Notes under the pieces: model-generated
Seen by the model: only the letters and a program-made list of their open reading frames with translations
What the model was told of the DNA's origin: nothing
Database searches by the model: none
Assembly: GCF_029338575.1 (NCBI RefSeq)
Contig: NZ_CP119992.1
Span: 2,170,001 to 2,234,000 of the forward strand
Length of the DNA: 64,000 nt
From: Halomarina halobia
Lineage (GTDB): Archaea; Halobacteriota; Halobacteria; Halobacteriales; Haloarculaceae
Reading direction: 5' to 3'
In this document: positions 1-6,870 of the stretch, in pieces
Layout of the letters: each line of letters opens with the position of its first letter
How positions within the stretch are numbered: position 1 is the stretch's first letter
Made by a program: the position numbers and the translations under genes

Positions 1-40
1 CCGCGATCGGCGATCGCCGGTGACGAGCAACGATCGACGG

Positions 41-562
41 TCAGCGATCGGCCAGCAGGTCGGAGGCGGTCAGGAGCGCCTCCAGTTCGATCCCGTGCTC
101 GGCGAGGTGTTCGCGCGCGCCCTCCTCGCGGTCCACGACGACGAGGACGCGCTCTACCGTCGCGCCGGCCTCGCGCAGCGCCTCGACCGCGTCGAGGGCG
201 CTCCCCCCGGTCGTCGCTACGTCCTCGAGGACGACGACCTCCTCGCCCTCGGTCAGGCGGCCCTCGATGCGATTTCCGGTGCCGTACTCCTTCGCCCGCT
301 TGCGCACGATGACGTAGGGGTTGCCCGCGCGGACGCTCGTCGCCGCCACCAGCGGGACGGCCCCCAGCGCGACGCCCGCCAGTTTCGCGTCGCCGACGCG
401 CTCGGCGAAGGCGTCCGCGACGAGCGAGAGACAGCGCGGGTCCGTCTCGAAGAGGTACTTGTCCACGTAGTACTCGCTCGTGCCGCCGTGGGAGAGTTCG
501 AACTCCCCGAACCTGACGGCGTCCGCCTCGCGCAGCGCCGCGATGAGGTCCTCGTCGGTCAT
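41..562 (-). CDS. pyrE: Orotate phosphoribosyltransferase
   Basis: Transfers phosphoribose from PRPP to orotate to give OMP in pyrimidine biosynthesis; cytosolic. The 173-residue protein has the expected length. The PRPP-binding segment [20 protein letters not shown] lies near residues 110-130, and the lysine-rich loop [16 protein letters not shown] is just before it. The start is the ATG reading [10 protein letters not shown]. The frame stays open 29 codons further upstream, but that extension looks like intergenic sequence. No gene lies between its stop and the window edge. Its 5' end faces the 3' end of the DNA polymerase D subunit gene across a gap that holds a dispersed repeat. Identification is firm. 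Confidence 0.95.
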   Translation of the reverse strand: MTDEDLIAALREADAVRFGEFELSHGGTSEYYVDKYLFETDPRCLSLVADAFAERVGDAKLAGVALGAVPLVAATSVRAGNPYVIVRKRAKEYGTGNRIEGRLTEGEEVVVLEDVATTGGSALDAVEALREAGATVERVLVVVDREEGAREHLAEHGIELEALLTASDLLADR

Positions 563-712
563 GCTTGGAGGTGGGCGGACGGGCGTGTTAAACGCCGCGA
601 AGCGCGCGGAGGTCCGACTATGGGCCGAACAGCCGCCCTGCGCGGGCACACTTACCGCGAGCGAGCGGGCCGACGAACGAACGGAGTCGCGTCTCGGCGC
701 GACGAAGTCCGT

Positions 713-800
713 GAGGAGTGCTTTTGATCGAGCTTTTGCCAGGGAGCCAGGAGCGACCGCGAAGCGCGTCGCTGCCGCGCGACCGCAGCAAAAGGTCTTT
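713..800. repeat. Dispersed hairpin-forming repeat, copy 1
   Basis: A T-rich motif (TTTTGATCGAG), then TTTTGCC, a GC-rich stem region, and a closing GCAAAAG. The first 28 bases (713-740) recur exactly on the opposite strand at 34,257-34,284, and related copies lie near 22.3 kb and 26.6 kb. This copy sits directly downstream of the polymerase small-subunit stop, as expected for a terminator-like or non-coding repeat. Confidence 0.6.
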
Positions 801-2532
801 AGTTGAAATCTCTGATAGTGAGGTCGAGCGTGTCCAGATCGACGATGGGCGCGTAGGCGTGGTCGGGGTCGATGTTGACGCTCCGCTGGAAGTCGGTCTG
901 TGCCTGCCAGCAGCCGGAGTTGATGGCGAGCACGTTGTGGTACTTCCCGTAGCCAAGCTTGTGGACGTGGCCCGTGTGGAAGACGTCGGGCACGTCGTCG
1001 ACGACGAGGTAGTCGCGTTCCTCGGGCGCGAGGCGGGTGTGCCCGCCGTACTGCGGCGCGACGTGGCGCTTTTTCAACAACTGGTACATCGCGAGGTGCG
1101 GTTCCTCGTAGGAGGCCTTGTGCTCCGGTAGCTCCGCGATCACCTCGTCGAGCGAGACCCCGTGATACATGAGCACGTTCACGCCCTCGACGGTGACGGT
1201 CGAGGGGTTGCCCGTGATGCGGGCGTCGTGGGCGCTCATGATCCCCCGGAGTTCCTCGTCGAAGGCGGGTTGCGGTTCGGCGAGGCGGACGGCGTCGTGG
1301 TTGCCCGGGATCATCACGATCTCCACGTCCCCGGGGACCTCCTTCAGGTACTCCGAGAACGCCTCGTACTGCTCGTAGATGTCCACGATCGACAGCTCCT
1401 CGTCCTGGTTCGGGTAGACGCCGACGCCCTCGACCATGTCACCTGCGAGCAGGAGGTACTCGACGGCCTCGGCCTCCTCGGTGTGGAGCCAGGCGGCGAA
1501 CCGCGACCACTCCTCGGCGAGGAACTCCCGGCTGCCGACGTGCACGTCGGAGACGAGCGCCGCCTGCACGTGACGGTCGGCGGTGTTCGGGCGGTGGGTG
1601 CGCGGGACGTCGGGGAAGTGAAGCGAGTCGACGAAGAGGATGCCCCCGTCGCCCGAGAGCGACCCCTCGACGGCGATGACCTCGTCCAACAGGAGTTCCT
1701 CCACGAGGTCGGCGATCGGCTTGTCCTTGAGGACGAGACACGGGAAGACGCCGTTGGTGTCCTCGAGTTCGATGAGCCAGTGACCGCTGGCGGTCGATCG
1801 CACGTCGTTGATCATCCCGATGATCGCCGCCTCCTCGCCGCCGGGCATGTTCGAGACGGCCGTCGTCGGGCGGTGGTTCACGCGACCCGTGAGCTTCCGG
1901 GAGAGTCGCTCGTAGCGGTCGCGAAAGACCTTCACGAAGTCGCCGTACTCGCCGGTCCCCGTGCTCCGCCCGGTGACGTCCCCGGCGATGACCGCCGACT
2001 GCGGGGTACGGGGACGCCTAGCAGACCCCTTCGTTTCGACTGGAGATTCACTCCCGTCGTCGCCCCCCGTCGACGGTTCCGCACCGGAAGCAGAGGGGTT
2101 CGACTCGGCGTTCTCCGGTGCAGTGGGCGGCGAGGCGGACGACGACGAAGAGGTAGACGACGAAGAGGTAGACGACGAAGAGGTAGACGATGAAGAAGTA
2201 GACGACGGGGCGGCCGGCGACGCTGCGGTCTGCGAGCCGGCCGCCGGCGAGTCGGCGGTCGGTGAGCCGGCGGTCGGCGCGGCCGTGTTCGATTCGTCGG
2301 AAGGGAGTTCCGACGCGCCGGGCGGGTCCGGCGCCGGATCGCGGGCGGCGAGCGCGGCGCGAACGTGATCGGCCGAGAGCTTCAGCGCGCTCTCCGGAAC
2401 CGTTTCGAGCGTCCGCTCCAGCGCGACCGCCGGGTCGGAGGCGCGAGAGAGGAGCGTCACCGCCTCTCGTTCGGCGTTATACCCCCGACTCGCGAGTTCG
2501 GCGACGATACGTCGCGGCGTCTCCAGTGGCAC
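799..2532 (-). CDS. polB: DNA polymerase D (family D) small subunit, DP1
   Basis: Small, 3'-5' exonuclease subunit of the archaeal replicative polymerase PolD, partner of the large DP2 subunit. About 577 residues. An N-terminal segment (1-65) is followed by a Ser/Thr/Pro-rich linker (about 70-165), an OB-fold-like part (about 235-320) and an Mre11-like phosphoesterase domain. That domain shows SDVHVGS (about 327), GDMVEG (about 364), GNHD (about 410) and GHVHK (about 522). I chose the GTG start reading VPLETPRR because it leaves a normal promoter space to the divergent signal peptidase gene; the open frame runs on into that gene. The linker contains a 15-bp DNA tandem repeat and an ORB-like sequence. 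The neighbourhood (signal peptidase, orc1) is the usual haloarchaeal oriC1 context. Confidence 0.93.
   Translation of the reverse strand: MPLETPRRIVAELASRGYNAEREAVTLLSRASDPAVALERTLETVPESALKLSADHVRAALAARDPAPDPPGASELPSDESNTAAPTAGSPTADSPAAGSQTAASPAAPSSTSSSSTSSSSTSSSSTSSSSSASPPTAPENAESNPSASGAEPSTGGDDGSESPVETKGSARRPRTPQSAVIAGDVTGRSTGTGEYGDFVKVFRDRYERLSRKLTGRVNHRPTTAVSNMPGGEEAAIIGMINDVRSTASGHWLIELEDTNGVFPCLVLKDKPIADLVEELLLDEVIAVEGSLSGDGGILFVDSLHFPDVPRTHRPNTADRHVQAALVSDVHVGSREFLAEEWSRFAAWLHTEEAEAVEYLLLAGDMVEGVGVYPNQDEELSIVDIYEQYEAFSEYLKEVPGDVEIVMIPGNHDAVRLAEPQPAFDEELRGIMSAHDARITGNPSTVTVEGVNVLMYHGVSLDEVIAELPEHKASYEEPHLAMYQLLKKRHVAPQYGGHTRLAPEERDYLVVDDVPDVFHTGHVHKLGYGKYHNVLAINSGCWQAQTDFQRSVNIDPDHAYAPIVDLDTLDLTIRDFN
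2024..2045 (-). repeat. ORB-like sequence inside the DP1 gene
   Basis: Read on the minus strand it is CTCCAGTCGAAACGAAGGGG, nearly identical to the strong origin recognition box at 6,311 and to the copy at 10,095. It lies within coding sequence (linker of DP1) about 3.5 kb from the orc1 start, so function as an Orc1 site is only inferred from similarity. Confidence 0.45.
2141..2200. repeat. 15-bp tandem repeat (4 units) in the DP1 linker
   Basis: Three exact copies and one variant copy of GACGACGAAGAGGTA. On the coding strand they encode repeated Ser/Thr pentapeptides in the unstructured linker. The pattern fits replication-slippage expansion of a low-complexity region. Confidence 0.85.
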
Positions 2533-2616
2533 AGGCCGAGGTCTACGACGAGCGGCAAAAGCGTAGCGTTCGAAGGAGACAGAAAGTTGAAACCGTGCGC
2601 TGTGGTACAGTGAGCA

Positions 2617-3378
2617 ATGAGTGACTCCGGTGAGAAGGGCAACCGACCGGTCGGGTTCGGATGGGTTCGCTGGCTTCTCACCACAGACCACGAGGCCGTA
2701 GCTTACATGAGGGAAGTCGCCGGAAGCGTCGCCGCCGTTCTGCTCGTCGGACTCCTCCTGTTCACCGTGAGCGGGGTGTGGCCCCCCCTGGTGGCCATCG
2801 AGAGCGAGAGCATGGAACCGCACATCCAGAAGGGCGATCTGGTGTTCGTGATGGAGGAACACCGCTTCGCGGGCGACGCGGCCGTCGCGACGGACGGCGG
2901 ATCCACGGGCGTCGTCCCCCACGGGATCGGCGAGGAAACCGGGTACACCAAGTTCGGCGAGGCCGGCGACGTCATCGTCTATCAACCCGACGGGAGCGAC
3001 AGCGCGACGCCGATCATCCACCGCGCGCGCTTCTGGGTCGACGAGGGCGAGAACTGGTACGACAAAGCCAACCCCGAGTACGTCGGTACCGCGGACAACT
3101 GCGAGGAGCTACCCGCCTGCCCCGCCCCCAACGCCGGATTCATCACGAAGGGCGACAACGCGCGGACGAACCCCCAGTACGATCAGGTGGCCGGCATCGC
3201 CGACCGACCCGTCGCACCGGACTGGATCATCGGCACGGCCGAGTTCCGCATCCCGCTGCTGGGCAACATCCGACTGCTGTTCACCCATCTGTTCTTCGAC
3301 GGCGAGACGGTCTCCACGTTCGTCGTCTCCCTCGCCGGACTCGGTGCGATCGGCGTCAGCCTCCTCACCCGCGACTGA
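2617..3378 (+). CDS. sec11: Signal peptidase I, archaeal Sec11 type
   Basis: Membrane serine protease of the S26B family that removes signal peptides from secreted preproteins. The 253-residue protein has an N-terminal membrane segment (about 35-60). The nucleophile motif SESMEPHIQKGDLV follows (Ser near 66), then GDVIVYQPDG, IIHRA with the catalytic His of the Sec11 type (about 136), GDNARTN, and a C-terminal membrane segment (about 225-250). A charged insertion rich in Gly/Asp lies between the Ser and His motifs. It is divergent from the DP1 gene and convergent with orc1. This gene trio is the common oriC1 arrangement in Halobacteria. Confidence 0.93.
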   Translation: MSDSGEKGNRPVGFGWVRWLLTTDHEAVAYMREVAGSVAAVLLVGLLLFTVSGVWPPLVAIESESMEPHIQKGDLVFVMEEHRFAGDAAVATDGGSTGVVPHGIGEETGYTKFGEAGDVIVYQPDGSDSATPIIHRARFWVDEGENWYDKANPEYVGTADNCEELPACPAPNAGFITKGDNARTNPQYDQVAGIADRPVAPDWIIGTAEFRIPLLGNIRLLFTHLFFDGETVSTFVVSLAGLGAIGVSLLTRD

Positions 3379-3414
3379 TCGAGGCGAAGGGCAGGGGTTC
3401 GATCGCTCGGCCCG

Positions 3415-3490
3415 CTATCAGTCGTCCAGCACCGATAGCATCAGCTGTCCAGTACTGATACTATCAGTCGTCCAGTACGGATACCGTCCG
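3415..3490. repeat. Short degenerate tandem repeat between convergent genes
   Basis: CTATCAGTCGTCCAG occurs at 3,415-3,429 and 3,461-3,475, with a variant at 3,439-3,452, giving units of about 22-24 bp. It lies between the stops of the signal peptidase and orc1. I see no gene in 3,379-3,610. It is too short and too variable to be a CRISPR. Confidence 0.5.
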
Positions 3491-3610
3491 GCGACTGTCC
3501 TCGACAGTCGATTATCACGGTCGTCCAGACGAAGCGAGGGGGTAGGGGCGATCGAGGAGAGCCGACGGAGAGGGAGGGGCGTGAGCGGGAGATCCCCAGA
3601 GCCGACGGGC

Positions 3611-5524
3611 TCAGTTGTCGTCGAAGCGCGCCTGGACGAACGGCTGGGCGTCCTCGACGTCCCCGAGCCTGGAGTCGCTGAGGAGGACGGCCTCCGTCTC
3701 GTCGAGCGGGACCGAGAGGCTCATCTCCTTCGTGCGGCCGTAGCGACCCTTGCTCACCACGACGGCGTTGACGATGCCGAGCATGTCGAGTTCGCTGATG
3801 AGGTCGGTGACCCGCCGCTGGGTGAGCACGTCCATGTCGATCTCCGCGCAGAGGCGCTTGTAGATGTTGAACACCTCCCCGGTGTTGATGTTGTGAACGC
3901 CGTTACGTTCGAGCAGGATGACCGAATAGAGGACGAGTTTCGACTGCGTCGGGAGCGTTCTCACGACTTCGACCACGCGGTCGAGTTCGATCTTCTCCTG
4001 GGCGCGCCGGACGTGCTCCTCGTTGATCCGCTCCGTGCGGTCGCGCTCGGCGAGTTCGCCCGCCGTCCGCAGGAGGTCGAGCGCGCGGCGGGCGTCGCCG
4101 TGTTCCTGCGCCGCGAAGGCCGCACAGAGCGGGATGACGTCCTCGGAGAGCGCGCCGTCCTTGAACGCGACGTCTGCGCGCGCCTGGAGGATGTCCCGAA
4201 GCTGGTTCGCGTCGTACGGCGGGAAGACGATCTCCTCCTCCCCGAGGCTCGACTTGACGCGGGGGTCGAGGAAGTCGGTGAACTTCAGGTCGTTCGAGAT
4301 ACCCATGATCGAGACGCGGGAGTTCACGAGCTCGGAGTTCATCCGCGAGAGGTTGTAGAGCGTGTCGTCGCCGCTCTTCTCGACGAGTTTGTCGATCTCG
4401 TCGAGCATGATGACGACGACCCGCTCCTGGTAGTCGACCGCCTCGAAGAACGTCGAGTAGACGCGATCGGTCGGCCAGCCGGTCATCGGTACCGGCTCGA
4501 ACCCCTCGCGGTCGGCCTGCAGTTCCTCGACGCGCGTACGGAGGGCGTCGAGGTTGGAAAAGTCGGTTCCGTCGAGGACTGACGGGTCGTCCTCGGCGGT
4601 GTCGCGGAGGTTCGTGAGCCGGTCGAGGTGCGCGTCGATGCGTTTCCGGTTTTCCTCGATGAACTTGTTCGCGAGCTGGGCGAGCACCCGGTACTGCGTG
4701 TCGGTCACCTCGCAGTTGATGTACTGGACCTCGCAGGGGACCTCGTACTTCTGGGAGGTCGTCTCCAGTTCCTCGCTGACGAACTTCGCGCTCGCCGTCT
4801 TGCCCGTCCCCGTCTTCCCGTAGATGAGGATGTTCGATGGGGTTTCGCCCCGGAGGGCGGTGACGAGGATCGTCGCCATGTTGTTGATCTGCTCCTCGCG
4901 GTGGGGGAGGCGGCGGGGGGTGTAGGAGGGGCGGAGTACCTCCTTGTTCTCGAAGATCGGCTCGCCGCTCAGCAGGTCGTCGAACAGCCCGGGCGACGCT
5001 TCGTCGGTCTCGTCCGCGAGCGCGTCGTCGGAGAACGTCCCGCTCGTACCTGGAAAGGAGAGCGAGTCGTCGACGGTCCCCGCGGCACCGGCGGTCCTCC
5101 CCGACGCGTCGAGTGCGTCACCGACCGACGCGTCGCCGACAGGTTCGTCGCCGACAGGTTCGTCGACGGCCGGACCACCGTCGACCGGACCACCGTCGGC
5201 CGGGTCATCGGTCGCGTCGCCGGCAGCGTCGCTGGCATCCTCGATCACCGACTCGCCCGCTGCGGTCGACTCACGCGAGTCGGCCGCGACGTCGTCCGTC
5301 TCGTCGGCGTCGTCCGTCTCGCCCGACCGGTCGTTCTTCTCCTCGAAACGGTGATCGCTCGAGCGGGCATCAGCGTTCGCGGTGTGAACCGTGGATTCCT
5401 CGCTGATGGACTCCTCGTCGGCGGATTCCTCGTCGGTGGATTCCCCGTCGACGGGGCCCTCGTCGGTGGGTCCCTCCCCGCGGGAGTCGCTCGATCGTGG
5501 CCCGTCCGTGTCTTCGTCGGTCAT
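3611..5524 (-). CDS. orc1: Orc1/Cdc6-family replication initiator
   Basis: Binds origin recognition boxes and loads the MCM helicase. 637 residues, longer than typical family members of about 400-500. Residues 1 to about 195 form a very acidic, repetitive, low-complexity extension. The AAA+ domain follows, with Walker A KTGTGKTAS (about 236) and Walker B IMLDEIDKL (about 373). The C-terminal 130 residues contain the winged-helix DNA-binding domain. The gene lies next to the origin and reads away from it, the typical oriC1 arrangement. An ORB-like sequence begins about 20 bp upstream of the start codon and could mediate autoregulation (inference). Confidence 0.95.
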   Translation of the reverse strand: MTDEDTDGPRSSDSRGEGPTDEGPVDGESTDEESADEESISEESTVHTANADARSSDHRFEEKNDRSGETDDADETDDVAADSRESTAAGESVIEDASDAAGDATDDPADGGPVDGGPAVDEPVGDEPVGDASVGDALDASGRTAGAAGTVDDSLSFPGTSGTFSDDALADETDEASPGLFDDLLSGEPIFENKEVLRPSYTPRRLPHREEQINNMATILVTALRGETPSNILIYGKTGTGKTASAKFVSEELETTSQKYEVPCEVQYINCEVTDTQYRVLAQLANKFIEENRKRIDAHLDRLTNLRDTAEDDPSVLDGTDFSNLDALRTRVEELQADREGFEPVPMTGWPTDRVYSTFFEAVDYQERVVVIMLDEIDKLVEKSGDDTLYNLSRMNSELVNSRVSIMGISNDLKFTDFLDPRVKSSLGEEEIVFPPYDANQLRDILQARADVAFKDGALSEDVIPLCAAFAAQEHGDARRALDLLRTAGELAERDRTERINEEHVRRAQEKIELDRVVEVVRTLPTQSKLVLYSVILLERNGVHNINTGEVFNIYKRLCAEIDMDVLTQRRVTDLISELDMLGIVNAVVVSKGRYGRTKEMSLSVPLDETEAVLLSDSRLGDVEDAQPFVQARFDDN

Positions 5525-5545
5525 GTGTTGTGCTCGCCCTGGAAC

Positions 5546-5566
5546 GACCCCCTTGTTTCAGGTGGA
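5546..5566 (-). repeat. Origin recognition box, orc1-proximal (weaker)
   Basis: Minus-strand reading CTCCACCTGAAACAAGGGGG resembles the strong ORBs with several changes. It sits about 20 bp upstream of the orc1 start. Confidence 0.55.
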
Positions 5567-5839
5567 GTCAGGCCTGCGCGCCGTCTCAAGCGGCCGAATA
5601 CTCTAGATCTACGACCGCTCGCACGGATAGCGAGTCGAGGATGCGTCCAGTTGATGCAGACGAACACGTGGAGCAGATTGTAATTAAGTATTGTGATCCA
5701 GGTCGGCCGACCGGTCGGACCGCGATATCGTTCGAGCCGATCCACGCGAACCGGACCTTCGGCGGGCGACGTCCGTCGATCAACCGTCCTGACGGGAGAG
5801 GGGGCGATCCGGGACCGTCGATCGCCCCATACGGATCTA

Positions 5840-5882
5840 CTAGTACCGAGAGGACGCTAGTACATACTAGAGGAGAAACTAG
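5840..5882. promoter_or_regulatory. CTAG cluster in the origin
   Basis: Four CTAG sites at 5,840, 5,857, 5,867 and 5,879. Further sites lie at 5,603, 6,192, 6,225 and 6,231. By eye, CTAG is otherwise only occasional in the GC-rich parts of this window. Confidence 0.6.
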
Positions 5883-6040
5883 CAAGCGGATGTCTCTTTC
5901 ATGGAGTCGGTGTACCAGCGCCGTTTCATCTCCAGGAGGAGAGAGGTCTGCGGTCGAGGGGGTGTACGCAGTGTACAGCGCGCGTACTCGCTCGGAAGGC
6001 GCGATTCCGATCGGACGTGTCTGACGGAGGTCGGCGGGAC

Positions 6041-6070
6041 CCCCCACCCCCTTTGTTTCGGGTCGAGACT
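6041..6070 (-). repeat. Origin recognition box with G-string, left arm
   Basis: Minus strand reads CGACCCGAAACAAAGGGGG followed by TGGGGG. The CGAAAC side points into the AT-rich segment and the G-string points outward, mirror to the box at 6,311. Confidence 0.8.
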
Positions 6071-6120
6071 GGCGCGAGAGGAGAGGGGGTGACGGCGGAA
6101 CGGGAGGCCCTGGGGAGACG

Positions 6121-6236
6121 AAACAACTAATACGAAGAGGATAAAACAATATCCGCACTGTGAACGAAACACGGTCAAATTATTTATTTTCCTAGTTGTA
6201 TTTATCGTATGTATCCCTTCATTTCTAGTCCTAGTG
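6121..6236. other. AT-rich duplex-unwinding segment of the origin
   Basis: About 115 bp of sequence such as AAATTATTTATTTTCC and TGTATTTATCG in an otherwise GC-rich chromosome, centred between the inverted ORBs. It is inferred to be the site of initial strand opening. Confidence 0.75.
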
Positions 6237-6310
6237 ACTTCTCCGTTTCACTCGTGTCGTCGTTCCGCCACGTTCGGCCGTCCTGCCGACCGCCACCCAC
6301 TCTCTCGGGC

Positions 6311-6339
6311 CGTTCCAGTCGAAACGAAGGGGTGGGGGT
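6311..6339 (+). repeat. Origin recognition box with G-string, right arm
   Basis: Plus strand reads TTCCAGTCGAAACGAAGGGG followed by TGGGGGTG. It is the best-preserved ORB, inverted relative to the box at 6,041. Confidence 0.85.
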
Positions 6340-6441
6340 GTCTTCACTGGTGTGAGATGACGCACCACGATAACTCGCCCCCTCCACGTCGGGGTGACTA
6401 CGCGGATCCCGGTCGTGGAGCTGGCCCTCACGACCGTCGGC

Positions 6442-6493
6442 ATCGCCCCCCGTTTCGTGTCGAGGCGGGTCGAAGAATCCCCGTTTCGACTAT
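6442..6493 (-). repeat. Two weaker ORB-like sequences
   Basis: Minus strand shows CTCGACACGAAACGGGG (around 6,447-6,463) and AGTCGAAACGGGGATT (around 6,478-6,493). Both keep the CGAAAC-GGGG core but have lost part of the flank. Confidence 0.5.
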
Positions 6494-6870
6494 CGGCAAT
6501 CTCGGCACCTCCCCGACCTCGATTCTCCTCCGATTCCGAGCAGTCTCCCCCCAACCGATCTCGTATCACCGATCTCCGGCAGCGATCGGCCGCCGACACT
6601 CCCGAACCGACATCACCGACGATCCCTTCACTTCCCCGTCCGGCCACCGACCCGCTACCGCGTCAGTAATTACAGCGCACGCGCGTACTGCGCGATGAGC
6701 TCCCGGGATCGCGACCCCGAGGCCTACGATACGCTCCGCTCGGACCGTAGACGCGCCCCGTCCGACTCCTAATCTCCTGACAGGTGTCTGACGCACCCTT
6801 AAGTAGGTCGGGTCAGGTATACCGGGTAGACGCGCCCCCGTGCGTGGGGTCGTGGGAGGACACAACAAGG

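Larger units (their letters stand above)
5525..6870. other. oriC1: Chromosomal replication origin, oriC1 type
   Basis: A 1.35 kb gene-free region between orc1 and the Era-like GTPase operon. It contains two strong ORBs in inverted orientation (6,041-6,070 and 6,311-6,339) around an AT-rich segment (6,121-6,236), weaker ORBs at 5,546, 6,442 and 6,476, and eight CTAG tetranucleotides between 5,603 and 6,234. Linkage to orc1 plus inverted ORBs around a duplex-unwinding element is the known layout of haloarchaeal oriC1. Initiation itself cannot be shown from sequence. The GTPase promoter is at its right end. Confidence 0.88.

Noticed and set aside
2533..3021. Extended N-terminus for the DP1 gene
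   Set aside because: The extension is antisense to the signal peptidase gene. The GTG at 2,532 gives the family-like start and a normal divergent promoter space.
3415..3490. Possible CRISPR-like or iteron array
   Set aside because: Only about three imperfect short units with no spacers. It lies between convergent stops and is kept only as a minor repeat.
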